Assembly: GCF_003984625.1 (NCBI RefSeq)
Contig: NZ_RWKH01000007.1
Span: 62,001 to 126,000, forward strand
Length of the DNA: 64,000 nt
Origin: Variovorax sp. DXTD-1
GTDB taxonomy: Bacteria; Pseudomonadota; Gammaproteobacteria; Burkholderiales; Burkholderiaceae_C
Direction of reading: 5' to 3'
The notes below the pieces were generated by a model, which searched no databases, was not told where the DNA came from, and worked only from the letters and a program-made list of their open reading frames with translations. The translations under genes were made by a program, and so were the position numbers. Shown piece after piece: positions 54,808 to 63,862 of this stretch (positions are counted from its first letter, which is position 1; each line of letters starts with the position of its first letter).

Positions 54808-56055
54808 ATGTTCAGTTTCTTCAAGAAAAAACCACCCGCCGAATCCCCGGCCGCGCCGGCGCCCTCCCCGGCAGCCGAGCCGGTACCGGCACCCGAGCCT
54901 GCCCCCGCGCGCTCGGTGTTCTCGCCGTCCACCTGGTTCGGCTCCAAGCCTGCCGTGGAGGAAACGGCGCCTCCACCGGCCGAGCCTGCAGTGCCGCCCT
55001 CCGCGGCGCCCGCTCCGCCCCCCCCGCCCCCCGTCGTGGCCCCGGCACCCGCTGCGCCCGTCTTCACACCGGTGGCCCCGGCACCTGCCCCCGCAGAGCC
55101 GGCCGTTGCTCCACCCGCCCCACCCGCTCCCGCCCTCATTGCCGATGTGGCGGCCGAACGCAAGGGCTGGCTCAACAAGCTCAAGACCGGCCTGCGCAAG
55201 ACCGGCACCGGCATCCAGGCGGTGTTCGTCAATGCGCAGATCGACGAGGCGCTGTACGAAGAGCTCGAATCGGCGCTGCTGATGGCCGACACCGGCGTGA
55301 AGGCCACCGAATTCCTGCTCGACGACCTGCGCGGCCGCGTCAAGCGCCAGATGGCGACCGACGCCGTGCAGGTGAAGCGGCTGCTGGCCGACGCCATCAC
55401 CGACCTGCTCCGGCCGCTCGAAAAGCCGCTGGTGATCGGCCAGTTCTCGCCGACGGTGATCATGGTGGCCGGCGTCAACGGCGCGGGCAAGACCACATCC
55501 ATCGGCAAGCTCACCAAGCACCTGGCCAACGAGGGCGCCTCGGTGCTGCTCGCGGCGGCCGACACCTTCCGGGCGGCGGCGCGCGAGCAGTTGCTGGTCT
55601 GGGCCGACCGCAACACGGTCGAGATCGTGAGCCAGGAAGGCGGCGACCCCTCGGCCGTGAGCTTCGACGCGGTCACCGCCGGCAAGGCGCGCGGCAAGGA
55701 CGTGGTGCTGGTCGACACCGCGGGCCGATTGCCCACGCAATTGCACCTGATGGACGAGCTGAAGAAGATCAAGCGCGTCGTCACCAAGGCCGACGCCACC
55801 GCGCCGCACGAGGTGCTGCTGGTGATCGACGGCAACACCGGGCAGAACGCCCTGGCGCAGGTCAGGGCTTTCGACGAGACACTGGGCCTCACCGGCCTGG
55901 TGGTGACCAAGCTCGACGGCACGGCCAAGGGCGGCGTGCTCTGCGCCATTGCGCGCGAGCGGCCGATTCCGGTCTACTTCATCGGCGTGGGCGAGAAGCT
56001 GGAAGACCTCGAGACCTTCAACGCGCGCGAGTTCGCGCAGGCGCTGCTGGGCTGA
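54808..56055 (+). CDS. ftsY: Signal recognition particle receptor FtsY
   Basis: 415 residues. About 110 N-terminal residues are Pro/Ala/Glu-rich (A domain), starting MFSFFKKKPPAES, a basic membrane anchor. N domain AERKGWLNKLKTGLRKTGTG. G domain: GVNGAGKTTSIGKL, AADTFRAAAREQL, VVLVDTAGRLPTQLHLM, VTKLDGTAKGG. Docks ribosome-SRP complexes at the membrane. Confidence 0.97.
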   Translation: MFSFFKKKPPAESPAAPAPSPAAEPVPAPEPAPARSVFSPSTWFGSKPAVEETAPPPAEPAVPPSAAPAPPPPPPVVAPAPAAPVFTPVAPAPAPAEPAVAPPAPPAPALIADVAAERKGWLNKLKTGLRKTGTGIQAVFVNAQIDEALYEELESALLMADTGVKATEFLLDDLRGRVKRQMATDAVQVKRLLADAITDLLRPLEKPLVIGQFSPTVIMVAGVNGAGKTTSIGKLTKHLANEGASVLLAAADTFRAAAREQLLVWADRNTVEIVSQEGGDPSAVSFDAVTAGKARGKDVVLVDTAGRLPTQLHLMDELKKIKRVVTKADATAPHEVLLVIDGNTGQNALAQVRAFDETLGLTGLVVTKLDGTAKGGVLCAIARERPIPVYFIGVGEKLEDLETFNAREFAQALLG

Positions 56056-56093
56056 GGTGCCGCCAGCAGCGCCCGCCGCCGCTTAGAAGCTGC

Positions 56094-57113
56094 TTAGAAC
56101 CCGAACAGCGAGCGGGTATCGCAGAGAAAGCCCGTGCAGTTGGTTGGCCGGATGTAGAGCGTTCGGATCTGGCCGCTCGGCAGCGCGTAGTCGCCCACCA
56201 GCGCGTTGCCCTTGGCGCCCTCGGCGTTCGCCTGCACGATGTAGTCCGCGCTGTTGCCCGCGGGCTGCAGGTTCTGGTAGCTGAACGTGGCCGACTGCGT
56301 CAGGTCTTTCTCGTAGAGCAGCCTCATGCCATCCGAGAAGACATAGCCCGTCTTGAACCGGAAGCCCCGGGCGCCCTGAGCCTCGAGCTGCGCGAGGAAA
56401 TCGGCGTCGCTGCCAGGCTGGCCCAGCGCCTCGTAGCCATAGGTTGCACTGCCTTGCGAGTCCTTCTGGTATACCAGCACCGTGGTCCCGCCGACCATGT
56501 AGGCGCCGGCGACACTGAAGTAACCGTTGCCGCCCTGGGCGTTGACCTGTGCCAGATAGCCGGCACTGTCGGTAGGCGCCGTCAGCACGGAATAGGCGTA
56601 GGTCGACGAGGCGCTGTTGTCCTTGCGATAGAGCGCGCGGATCTGGCCACCGACCATGTACGGCCCGCCCCACTTGAAGCCCCTGGCGCCCTGGGCGCTG
56701 AGCTGCGCCTGCAGGTCGCCCACCGAAGCGGTATCGGGCAGCAGTTCGAAGATGTAGGTGGTCTGGGCATCCTTCACGTAAGCCTCGACGACTTCCGTGC
56801 TCGTCGGGCCCGTGGTGAAGGCAAGGCCGCTGAAGAAGCGAAAGGCTCTCGCGCCCTGCGCATTCAACCGGTCGAGAAACGCCGATGCGTCGGCGGAGGG
56901 GGCCAAGGCCTCGTACATGAAAGTGCGCGTGGCGGGAACCGGAGCCGGAGCGGGCGCCGGTGGCGCCGGGGGCGGTGGCGCAGGAGGAGCGGGAGCCGGT
57001 GCGGGCGCCGGTACCACCGGCAGGCCGGCGAAGCCACCGCCGCCGCCATCACCGCCTCCACCGCAGGCCGCCAGAGTCGCGGCGAGTGCCGATATCAATA
57101 GTTTTGCTTGCAT
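56094..57113 (-). CDS. Lipoprotein with five internal repeats of about 50 residues
   Basis: 339 residues from ATG 57113. Lipobox LAATLAAC, then Gly-rich (GGGGDGGGGG) and Pro/Ala-rich linkers (to about residue 60). Five tandem units of about 50 residues follow, each with a Y/F-x-Y start, a helix of the kind FLAQLEAQGARGFRF, and ending GGxxxLYxKD with a small residue run. Units start near YEALAPSADA, FELLPDTASV, YSVLTAPTDS, YEALGQPGSD and YQNLQPAGNS. Each resembles the small DUF4177 pattern (LNxxGAxGW). Two Cys close to the end. Function unknown. Confidence 0.75.
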   Translation of the reverse strand: MQAKLLISALAATLAACGGGGDGGGGGFAGLPVVPAPAPAPAPPAPPPPAPPAPAPAPVPATRTFMYEALAPSADASAFLDRLNAQGARAFRFFSGLAFTTGPTSTEVVEAYVKDAQTTYIFELLPDTASVGDLQAQLSAQGARGFKWGGPYMVGGQIRALYRKDNSASSTYAYSVLTAPTDSAGYLAQVNAQGGNGYFSVAGAYMVGGTTVLVYQKDSQGSATYGYEALGQPGSDADFLAQLEAQGARGFRFKTGYVFSDGMRLLYEKDLTQSATFSYQNLQPAGNSADYIVQANAEGAKGNALVGDYALPSGQIRTLYIRPTNCTGFLCDTRSLFGF

Positions 57114-57192
57114 GAAATCACTCCCTGGGAACATTGATGTGTGAGACCGCGCAAAGGTAAAGCGCGCCCCATCCGCACACCAGTGCCAAAGG

Positions 57193-58971
57193 TCATGTCG
57201 CGCCGGTGGGCGCGAGTTCGCTCAGGGTTCGAATCAGCTTGCCGGCATCGACCGGCTTGAACAGCACCGCCACGCCCGACGCCCGGACGCGCTGCAAGCG
57301 TTCGGGTGCGGTTTCGCCGGTGACCAGCAACAGCGGCATGTCGGTGCCTCGGCGCCGGCGAAGGCGCTGGCCGGCGTCCAGCCCGTCATTGCCCTCGGCC
57401 AGGCGGTAGTCGCACACCAACAGGTCGAAGGGCCGCGCCTGGTCTTCCGCCCGCGCCAAGGCCTTTTCCGCCTGTGCCTCGTCGGCCACGGCCTCCACCT
57501 CAATGGACCAGGAGCGCAGCAGCTCGCCCATGGCCTCCCGGATTTCCGCCTCGTCGTCGACCAGCAGCACGCGTCGGGGCAGCGCCTGCGTTCCTGCGGC
57601 GCGCTGCCGCTGAGCCTCGGCGCCCTGCAGGGTGGAAGCCGCCAGAGGCGCGGCGGCGGGCAACACCACACGGAAGTGGGTGCCCCGCCCCGGGCGCGAA
57701 TGCACCTGCAGCGGATGGTCCAGCAGGCGCGACAGGCGCTGCACGATCGACAGGCCGATACCCAGCCCCTGCGATCGGTCCCGGCCCGGGTTGCCGACCT
57801 GGTAGAACTCTTCGAAGATGCGGCCGATCTGCTCGGGCGCGATGCCGACGCCGGTGTCGCGCACTTCGATCCACACGGCGTCGCCGCGCGCCCGCGCCCT
57901 CACGGTCACGCCGCCGCTCACCGTGTACTTGAGCGCGTTGTCGATCAGGTTGGAGAGCATGCGGTGCAGCAGTTGCGGATCGCTGCGCACCCACAGTCCG
58001 CTTGCCCGCACGCGCAGCTGCAGCTCCTTCTGTTCGGCCTGCGGCGAAAACATGTGGTTGAGCGGCAGGAACAAGGCGTCGAGCTGCACCGCCCGGATCT
58101 CCGGCGTGACCACACCCGCGTCGAGCCGCGACACGTCGAGCATGGTGTCGAGCGAGGTGCCCAGCGCGTTCACCGCGCGCATCAGGCGCTCCGCATGGGC
58201 CCCTTCGGGACGGCCGCGCAATTCGTTTTCGAGCGCGGCGCCGAACAGCGCAATGGCATGCAGCGGCTGCCGCAGGTCATGGCTGGCGCTGGCGAGGAAG
58301 CGGGTCTTTTCTTCGCTGGCGCGCTCGGTGGCGGCGATCTGTTCCTCCAGCCGCACGGCCAGCGCTTCCTTTTCGAAGCGCAGGGCCAGCGAGTCCGCCA
58401 GGAGCTGGTGCTCCTGCACGCCCACGCGCAGCATCAGGACGAGATAGATCGCAGCAAAGGCCGCGAGAAAGAGATGAATCGAATCCCCCTGCCATGCCAG
58501 CGCGACGATCAGCCCGCCCATCATCGGCAGCGTGTGGCCGAACAGCGCCGCCTTTAGCGGCCGCAGTGACTGCACCGCGCGTGCGCAGTTGCCCATCATC
58601 ACCACCATCAGCGCGGCGGTGACGGGCAGATTGCCGGCGGGCACGAAGATCCAGGGTGCGAGCGCATCGGCAAACCCGAGCAGCGTCACGATGCGGGTGA
58701 TCTTGCGGGCCCACCAGGCGCTTTCCGCTGCCGGCACCGACGGGTTCCATCGCGGCGTGAAGTACATGCCCAGGTACAGCGCCAGGTGCAGCACGACGAA
58801 CGGCAGCACCATGGGATCGCCCAGCTGCAGGTACATGAACCCGCCGAGCACCAGAACGAAAACCAGGCGAGCCAGGAACGTCGCCTTGTAGTTGAAATAC
58901 ACCGACGCCACGTGCTCGCGCAGCACCCGCTGGCTCAGCGGCGTGTCGGCGGCCGTGGGCGACGGGCTCAA
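57193..58971 (-). CDS. Hybrid sensor histidine kinase with C-terminal receiver domain
   Basis: 592 residues from TTG 58971, which overlaps the upstream regulator stop (TTGA); no ATG is nearby, so the start is uncertain. N-terminal membrane part with about five or six helices (VFVLVLGGFMYLQLGDPMVL, VTAALMVVMMGNCARAVQSL), a coiled coil, HisKA with ASHDLRQPLHAIALFGAAL, HATPase_c (LIDNALKYT, DTGVGIAP, GLGIGLSIV) and a receiver (VLLVDDEAEI, phospho-Asp in LLVCDYRLAEG, Lys in VLFKPVDAG). No sensor domain other than the membrane part. Stimulus unknown. Works with the regulator at 58968. Confidence 0.88.
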   Translation of the reverse strand: MSPSPTAADTPLSQRVLREHVASVYFNYKATFLARLVFVLVLGGFMYLQLGDPMVLPFVVLHLALYLGMYFTPRWNPSVPAAESAWWARKITRIVTLLGFADALAPWIFVPAGNLPVTAALMVVMMGNCARAVQSLRPLKAALFGHTLPMMGGLIVALAWQGDSIHLFLAAFAAIYLVLMLRVGVQEHQLLADSLALRFEKEALAVRLEEQIAATERASEEKTRFLASASHDLRQPLHAIALFGAALENELRGRPEGAHAERLMRAVNALGTSLDTMLDVSRLDAGVVTPEIRAVQLDALFLPLNHMFSPQAEQKELQLRVRASGLWVRSDPQLLHRMLSNLIDNALKYTVSGGVTVRARARGDAVWIEVRDTGVGIAPEQIGRIFEEFYQVGNPGRDRSQGLGIGLSIVQRLSRLLDHPLQVHSRPGRGTHFRVVLPAAAPLAASTLQGAEAQRQRAAGTQALPRRVLLVDDEAEIREAMGELLRSWSIEVEAVADEAQAEKALARAEDQARPFDLLVCDYRLAEGNDGLDAGQRLRRRRGTDMPLLLVTGETAPERLQRVRASGVAVLFKPVDAGKLIRTLSELAPTGAT

Positions 58972-59711
58972 CGCAGGCTGCTGATCAATTGCGCGCGCGA
59001 ACGCACGCCGAACAGCAGCAGGATGGTCGATACATGGTTCTTCACCGTGCCTTCGCTCAGGTTTGCTATCTGGGCAATTTGCTTGTTCGCCTTGCCTTCG
59101 AGCACCCACTGCAGCACCTGCATCTGGCGCGGGGTGAGTTCCTGCCAGGCGCTGGCGTGGGCCGTTTCGGCGTAGCTGCCGAGCGTCTTCATGACGGGGA
59201 GAGGCGCAGTCTGCGCAACGCCCCCATCGAGCAGGCCGCAGGCACGGATAAAGCCCACCACCTCCTTCAGATCCGCCGACTTGGGGAGGAAGGCGCTCGC
59301 ACCCAGGGCCACCGCGCCTTGGGCCAGGGACGTGTTGCCCGTGCCCGAAAGCACCACGATCCGGGCCGCCGGGTAGCGCAGGCGAAATTCAGCCAAGCCG
59401 CTGAGGCCATGGGTGTCGGGCAGCGCCAGATCCAGCAGCACCAGGCCAATCGAGTCCCGATGCTCTTCATAGAGCGCCAGCGCGCGAGCCACATTGCCGG
59501 CTTCGAATACCTCGATGCTCGCGCCGGAAGAAGCGGCCTGTGCCTGCACCAGCGCCCGCACGCCGAGCCGCAGCAGATCGTGGTCGTCCACCACCAGGAT
59601 GGCGGTGGGCGGGCGGGCGGGGACGGGTTCCGCGATCAAAGGCGACGAAGGGGATGAAGATTCGAGCGGAAGAGCCACGCGGCCGATCTTAGCGACGGCC
59701 CGAACGCGCAA
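58968..59711 (-). CDS. NarL/LuxR-type response regulator
   Basis: 247 residues from TTG 59711 (AGGG upstream); a GTG at 59678 would give 236 residues. Receiver: ILVVDDHDLLRLGVRAL, phospho-Asp in LVLLDLALPDTHGL, VVLSGTG, Lys in FLPKSADLKE. HTH: ELTPRQMQVLQWVLEGKANK, QIAQIANLSEGTVKNHVSTI. Directly precedes and overlaps the sensor kinase. Target genes unknown; no obvious site nearby. Confidence 0.88.
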   Translation of the reverse strand: MRVRAVAKIGRVALPLESSSPSSPLIAEPVPARPPTAILVVDDHDLLRLGVRALVQAQAASSGASIEVFEAGNVARALALYEEHRDSIGLVLLDLALPDTHGLSGLAEFRLRYPAARIVVLSGTGNTSLAQGAVALGASAFLPKSADLKEVVGFIRACGLLDGGVAQTAPLPVMKTLGSYAETAHASAWQELTPRQMQVLQWVLEGKANKQIAQIANLSEGTVKNHVSTILLLFGVRSRAQLISSLR

Positions 59712-59850
59712 CAGTGCCCTAAGTCATGGCCCACGGTTGAGGTCGCGCGAAGGCATCGCTACTTTTTTCATAGCACTTGCCATCGCTTGGCCGCGGAGGC
59801 ACCATGCAGGTACATCGCCGTACCGAGCGACGCTTTGGAGACAGAACATC

Positions 59851-60312
59851 ATGCACACCGCCGATGCCCCCACCGCGGCAGGCGACCGCAAGGTCGACCG
59901 GCTGCTTGCCCACTATGGCGAGAGCCACCGCCACCCAACCAACGAGCTGATTCACTTCGTCGCGATCCCCGCCATCATGCTGAGCATCGTCGGCCTGCTG
60001 TATGCGCTGCATCCCTGGGTGGCGTACGGCTTCGTGGCGGCGAGCCTCGTCTACTACGCCACCCTGCGTTCGCCCACCTTCCTGATCACCATGCTGGCCG
60101 GAACGGCCTTGGTGCTGGCGGCAGTTCAGGCCATGGGCACCCTTGTGCTGCCGATTTCGGCCGCCATCTTTGTAGTGGCATGGATCTTCCAGTTCATCGG
60201 CCACAAGATAGAAGGCAGGAAACCTTCGTTCTTCGAAGACATCCAATACCTCTGGGTGGGGCCGCTGTTCGTACTCTCGAGGCTGTTTTTGCGCCTGGGT
60301 ATCCGCTGGTAA
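59851..60312 (+). CDS. Mpo1-like (DUF962) membrane protein
   Basis: 153 residues from ATG 59851, GGAG upstream. HYGESHRHPTNELIHFVAIP start, three to four TM helices, and a late FIGHKIEGRKPSFFEDIQYL. The His residues (HxxxxxHPxN..H, GHxIEGRKP) match yeast Mpo1, an iron-dependent dioxygenase of 2-hydroxy fatty acids. Bacterial members are of unproven function. Confidence 0.88.
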   Translation: MHTADAPTAAGDRKVDRLLAHYGESHRHPTNELIHFVAIPAIMLSIVGLLYALHPWVAYGFVAASLVYYATLRSPTFLITMLAGTALVLAAVQAMGTLVLPISAAIFVVAWIFQFIGHKIEGRKPSFFEDIQYLWVGPLFVLSRLFLRLGIRW

Positions 60313-60403
60313 GCCCCGAGTCGGACGGCGCCTCGGGCCGCACCGCCCTCGTGCCGACAGCTTTGGCTATCGACCCGATAGAAACTTAGGGGGAACCCTT
60401 GGC

Positions 60404-60430
60404 TTAGCACTCCCTCTAATCGAGTGCTAA
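60404..60430. promoter_or_regulatory. CIRCE operator (HrcA binding site) upstream of rpoH
   Basis: TTAGCACTC (60404-60412), nine bases, GAGTGCTAA (60422-60430): an exact match to the CIRCE consensus. It lies 28 bases before the rpoH ATG and just before its AAAGGAG. HrcA, made from the gene at 17664 in this window, is the known CIRCE repressor. So rpoH is predicted to be derepressed when HrcA is titrated on heat shock. Confidence 0.95.
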
Positions 60431-60458
60431 TATGCCCGATACAAAGGAGTTTCCCCTG

Positions 60459-61400
60459 ATGACCACGCTGTCTGGAGCCTCTGCCAACCAGCTCGCCGTC
60501 GCCAATCCATGGTCGATGGTGCCGCCGCTGGGCAACCTGGACGCTTATATTTCGGCCGCCAACCGCCTGCCTATGCTCACGCTCGAAGAAGAGCAGGGCT
60601 TCGCACGCCGTTTGCGCGACCACAACGACCTCGAAGCGGCCGGTGCGCTGATCCTCTCGCACCTGCGCCTCGTGGTGTCCATTTCGCGCCAATACCTGGG
60701 TTACGGGCTGCCTCACGGCGACCTGATCCAGGAGGGCAACGTCGGCCTCATGAAGGCCGTGAAGCGCTTCGACCCCGACCAGGGCGTGCGGCTGGTGAGC
60801 TACGCCATGCACTGGATCAAGGCCGAGATTCACGAGTACATCCTGAAGAACTGGCGCATGGTCAAGGTCGCGACGACCAAGGCCCAGCGCAAGCTGTTCT
60901 TCAACCTGCGCTCGATGAAACAGGGCTTCAAGGCCGACTCGGCCGCAGCCGACAACGGCACGCACCGCGACACGCTGAGCCCCGACGAGGTGTCGCAAAT
61001 GGCGACCCGGCTCAACGTCAAGCCCGAGGAAGTGCTCGAAATGGAAACCCGCCTGTCGGGCGGCGACGTGCTGCTCGATCCGGGTCCGTCGGACGACGGC
61101 GATGAAGCCTTCGGCCCGATCGCCTACCTGGCCGACGCCACGCAGGAACCGACCGCCCTGCTCGAATCGCAGCAGCGCGACCGGCTCTCGAGCGACGGCA
61201 TCGCCACGGCGCTCGAGGCGCTGGACGAACGCAGCCGCCGCATCGTGGAAGAGCGCTGGCTCAAGGTCAACGACGACGGTTCGGGCGGCATGACGCTGCA
61301 CGACCTGGCGGCGGTGTACGGCGTGAGCGCCGAGCGCATTCGCCAGATCGAAGTCGCGGCGATGAAGAAGATGAAGAAGGCGCTGGCCGACTACGCGTGA
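60459..61400 (+). CDS. rpoH: RNA polymerase heat-shock sigma factor RpoH
   Basis: 313 residues from ATG 60459, with AAAGGAG 9 bases upstream; an ATG at 60432 lies against the CIRCE element. Region 2: LTLEEEQGFARRLRDHNDLE, LILSHLRLVVSISRQYLGYG, DLIQEGNVGLMKAVKRFDPD, VSYAMHWIKAEIHEYILKNW. RpoH box in TKAQRKLFFNLR. Region 4: LDERSRRIVEERWL, LHDLAAVYGVSAERIRQIEV. Controls chaperones and proteases. Terminator follows. Confidence 0.97.
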   Translation: MTTLSGASANQLAVANPWSMVPPLGNLDAYISAANRLPMLTLEEEQGFARRLRDHNDLEAAGALILSHLRLVVSISRQYLGYGLPHGDLIQEGNVGLMKAVKRFDPDQGVRLVSYAMHWIKAEIHEYILKNWRMVKVATTKAQRKLFFNLRSMKQGFKADSAAADNGTHRDTLSPDEVSQMATRLNVKPEEVLEMETRLSGGDVLLDPGPSDDGDEAFGPIAYLADATQEPTALLESQQRDRLSSDGIATALEALDERSRRIVEERWLKVNDDGSGGMTLHDLAAVYGVSAERIRQIEVAAMKKMKKALADYA

Positions 61401-61423
61401 GCCTCGCTGGGCTCTTCGCCCAG

Positions 61424-61452
61424 AAAAAAGCCCGGCGATGCCGGGCTTTTTT
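61424..61452. terminator. Bidirectional terminator between rpoH and the AlkD-like gene
   Basis: AAAAAAGCCCGGC (61424-61436) and GCCGGGCTTTTTT (61440-61452) form a perfect 13-bp stem with loop GAT, with T runs on both strands. It ends rpoH and the convergent gene. Confidence 0.93.
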
Positions 61453-61459
61453 CATTCAG

Positions 61460-62302
61460 TCACGCCTGCTTCGAAAGGGTCCGCAGCGCGCGCTTGGCGA
61501 TGTACCGGGTTGCCGTCGTGTCCGACTCGTCGGTCCAGCGCGTGCAGAGCCGATCGACCCACTCCGGCTGGGTCTTGCTCGCGTCGTTGAGCCAGTTGGC
61601 CACCGAGTTCTGCACATAGCGGCTGGGGTCGGCGCGCAGCGGCTCGATGAGCGGCAGCGCGCGCCAGGGCTCGGCCTTGAGCGCCTCGATCTGCGCGCAC
61701 CACACGCCGCGCGGTCGCGTGAGCTCGCTGGCAAAGCGGCGGATGTTCGGGTCGGCATCGGCTGCCCAGGGCTGCAGCAGCACCAGCGATTCGTCGAGCG
61801 AGCCGATGACGGCTTCGCGCACCGCCATCCAGGCGATTTCGCGCACGCCGAAGTGCGAGTCGGCGGCAAAGCGGCGCACCGCCTGCAGTTGCGCCGCCAG
61901 CGGCAACCCGGAAAGCGCCACCCACTGTGCGGCCCAGCAGCGCGCCACGTCGCTGGCGTGCGTGGCCAGCCGGTGCGCGACGGCATCGCGCTCGGCATGC
62001 AGTGCCGCCAGGTCGTAGAGCGCACGCGCAATGTGGCCGTGGCGCTGCATCGGCTTGAAGGCACCGAGCATCGCGAGCGTGTCGGCCAGCCGCTCGCTCG
62101 CCGGATCCAGGCCGATATGGCCCGCCACGCTGCGCGCCAGCTGCGGCAGCTCCAGCGCCAGAAATTCGTTGAGGTTGACGGTTTCGAGCAACCCGTCGTT
62201 CAGTGCGTGCAGCACTTCGGGCGGAATGAGCGCGATGCGGAACGCGCCCTTGCGCGTCTTCAGGTGATCGACCGGGGCGAAGGCAACGGCAGCAGCGTCC
62301 AT
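61460..62302 (-). CDS. AlkD-like DNA alkylation repair protein (HEAT repeats)
   Basis: 280 residues from ATG 62302 (TTG 62314 is possible). HEAT-like helices; family start KTRKGAFRIALIPPEVLHAL, then NLNEFLALELPQLARSVAGH and C-terminal VQNSVANWLNDASKTQPEWV, DRLCTRWTDESDTTATRYIA, KRALRTL. AlkD-type proteins remove 3-methyladenine and 7-methylguanine. I cannot confirm all DNA-contact residues; scaffold role also possible. Last gene of ctaA-ctaB-SCO-this run. Confidence 0.78.
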   Translation of the reverse strand: MDAAAVAFAPVDHLKTRKGAFRIALIPPEVLHALNDGLLETVNLNEFLALELPQLARSVAGHIGLDPASERLADTLAMLGAFKPMQRHGHIARALYDLAALHAERDAVAHRLATHASDVARCWAAQWVALSGLPLAAQLQAVRRFAADSHFGVREIAWMAVREAVIGSLDESLVLLQPWAADADPNIRRFASELTRPRGVWCAQIEALKAEPWRALPLIEPLRADPSRYVQNSVANWLNDASKTQPEWVDRLCTRWTDESDTTATRYIAKRALRTLSKQA

Positions 62303-62321
62303 CGGCCGATTCAATGCGTGT

Positions 62322-62951
62322 TCAGGCCTTGAGCAGCGCCTTCACGTCGGACACCATGGGCGCCACGCCGGTGCCGTAGCGTGCGTAGAGGCGCACGCGG
62401 CCTTCGGTGTCGTAGACGAAGCTGGCCGCCGAATGGTCCATCGAGTAGCTGGTCGGGGTCTTGCCCTCGACCTTCTTGTAGTAGACCTTGAAGTCCTTGG
62501 CGACCGCGGCGAGCTGCTCGGGCGTGGGAATCAACGCGACGAAGGCCGGGTCGAAGGCGCCCATGTAGGCCTTGAGCACTTCGGGCGTGTCGCGCGCCGG
62601 ATCGACCGTGACAAACACCACCTGCAGCTTGTCGCCGTCGCTGCCGAGCTGCTGCTTGACCTGGGCCATTTCGGTCATGGTGGTCGGGCACACATCGGGG
62701 CACTGCGCGTAGCCGAAGAACAGCACCACCACCTTGCCCTTGAAGTCGGCCATGGTGCGGACCTTGCCGTCGGCGTCTTTCAGCGAGAAGTCCTTGGCGT
62801 AATCAGCGCCGGTGATGTCCACCGCGTTGAAGCTCGGCTTGGGTTCGCTGCAGCCCGAAAGCCCCAGGCCGAGGGTGGCGGCAGCACCCGCCCACCCTGC
62901 ACTGCCGATGATCAACTTGAGAGCATTTCGCTTGTTCATGGATACGGACAT
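62322..62951 (-). CDS. SCO1/SenC-type copper chaperone
   Basis: 209 residues from ATG 62951; ATG 62939 is an alternative. Lipoprotein-like signal IIGSAGWAGAAATLGLGLSG then C. Thioredoxin fold with Cu motif CPDVCPTTM (CXXXC) and His in YSMDHSAASFVYD. VVLFFGYAQCPDV, VFVTVDPARDTPEVLKAYM. Delivers Cu to cytochrome oxidase CuA. Follows ctaB by about 5 bp. Confidence 0.94.
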   Translation of the reverse strand: MSVSMNKRNALKLIIGSAGWAGAAATLGLGLSGCSEPKPSFNAVDITGADYAKDFSLKDADGKVRTMADFKGKVVVLFFGYAQCPDVCPTTMTEMAQVKQQLGSDGDKLQVVFVTVDPARDTPEVLKAYMGAFDPAFVALIPTPEQLAAVAKDFKVYYKKVEGKTPTSYSMDHSAASFVYDTEGRVRLYARYGTGVAPMVSDVKALLKA

Positions 62952-62956
62952 TTCGA

Positions 62957-63862
62957 TCAGCGGAGATAGTGGTCGACGAGCAATGCCGCGAACAGCACGC
63001 TCAGGTGAATGAGCGAAAACCGGAAGGTCTTGCGCGCCAGCGCGTCGGAGTAATTGCGCCAGAGCGCAAAGGCATAGCCCGTGAAGCCGATGCTCACGCC
63101 CACCGCCACGGCCAGGTAGAGCCAGCCGCTCATGCCGTAGATGAAAGGCATGAGGCAGGCCGCGAACAATATGAAGGTATACAGCAGCACCTGCAGCCGC
63201 GTGAACTCGTTGCCGTGCGTCACGGGCAGCATCGGCAAGCCGGCCTTGCGGTAGTCCTCGACACGGTAGAGCGCCAGCGCCCAGAAGTGCGGCGGCGTCC
63301 ACAGGAAGATGATGAGGAACAGGATGAGCGCCTCGGGGCCGACCTCGCCCGTCATGGCGGCCCAGCCCAGCACCGGCGGCATCGCGCCCGAGGCGCCGCC
63401 GATCACGATGTTCTGCGGCGTCAGCGGCTTGAGGATCACGGTGTAGATGACCGCATAGCCGACGAAGGTGGCAAAGGTCAGCCACATGGTGAGCGGGTTG
63501 ACCTTGAACCACAGCAGCGCCGAGCCCGCCACGCACAGCAGCGCGGAGAACACCAGGGCCTGCAGGTCGCTGAGCTGCCCGCGCGCGGTGGGCCGCCACG
63601 CGGTGCGCTTCATCTTGGCGTCGATGCCCTTCTCGACCAGGCAGTTGAACGCCGCCGCAGCACCCGCAACCAGCCAGATGCCGACGCAAGCCAGCAGTGC
63701 GCGCTGCACGTCGGGCCATGTCGGGGCACCGGGTACGGCCAGCACCATGCCGATGAGGGCGCAGAAAACGATCAGCTGCACCACGCGCGGCTTGGTCAGC
63801 GCATAGAACTGGCGCAGCACGTTGGCGGTGCTCGCCTGCTCCACGGAAATCGGCGTACTCAC
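62957..63862 (-). CDS. ctaB: Protoheme IX farnesyltransferase
   Basis: 301 residues; GTG start overlapping the ctaA stop (GTGA). UbiA-type prenyltransferase with about eight TM helices. [40 protein letters not shown] (NxxxD-type Asp motif), [20 protein letters not shown] (second Asp-containing motif). Makes heme O for the terminal oxidase. Confidence 0.95.
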   Translation of the reverse strand: MSTPISVEQASTANVLRQFYALTKPRVVQLIVFCALIGMVLAVPGAPTWPDVQRALLACVGIWLVAGAAAAFNCLVEKGIDAKMKRTAWRPTARGQLSDLQALVFSALLCVAGSALLWFKVNPLTMWLTFATFVGYAVIYTVILKPLTPQNIVIGGASGAMPPVLGWAAMTGEVGPEALILFLIIFLWTPPHFWALALYRVEDYRKAGLPMLPVTHGNEFTRLQVLLYTFILFAACLMPFIYGMSGWLYLAVAVGVSIGFTGYAFALWRNYSDALARKTFRFSLIHLSVLFAALLVDHYLR

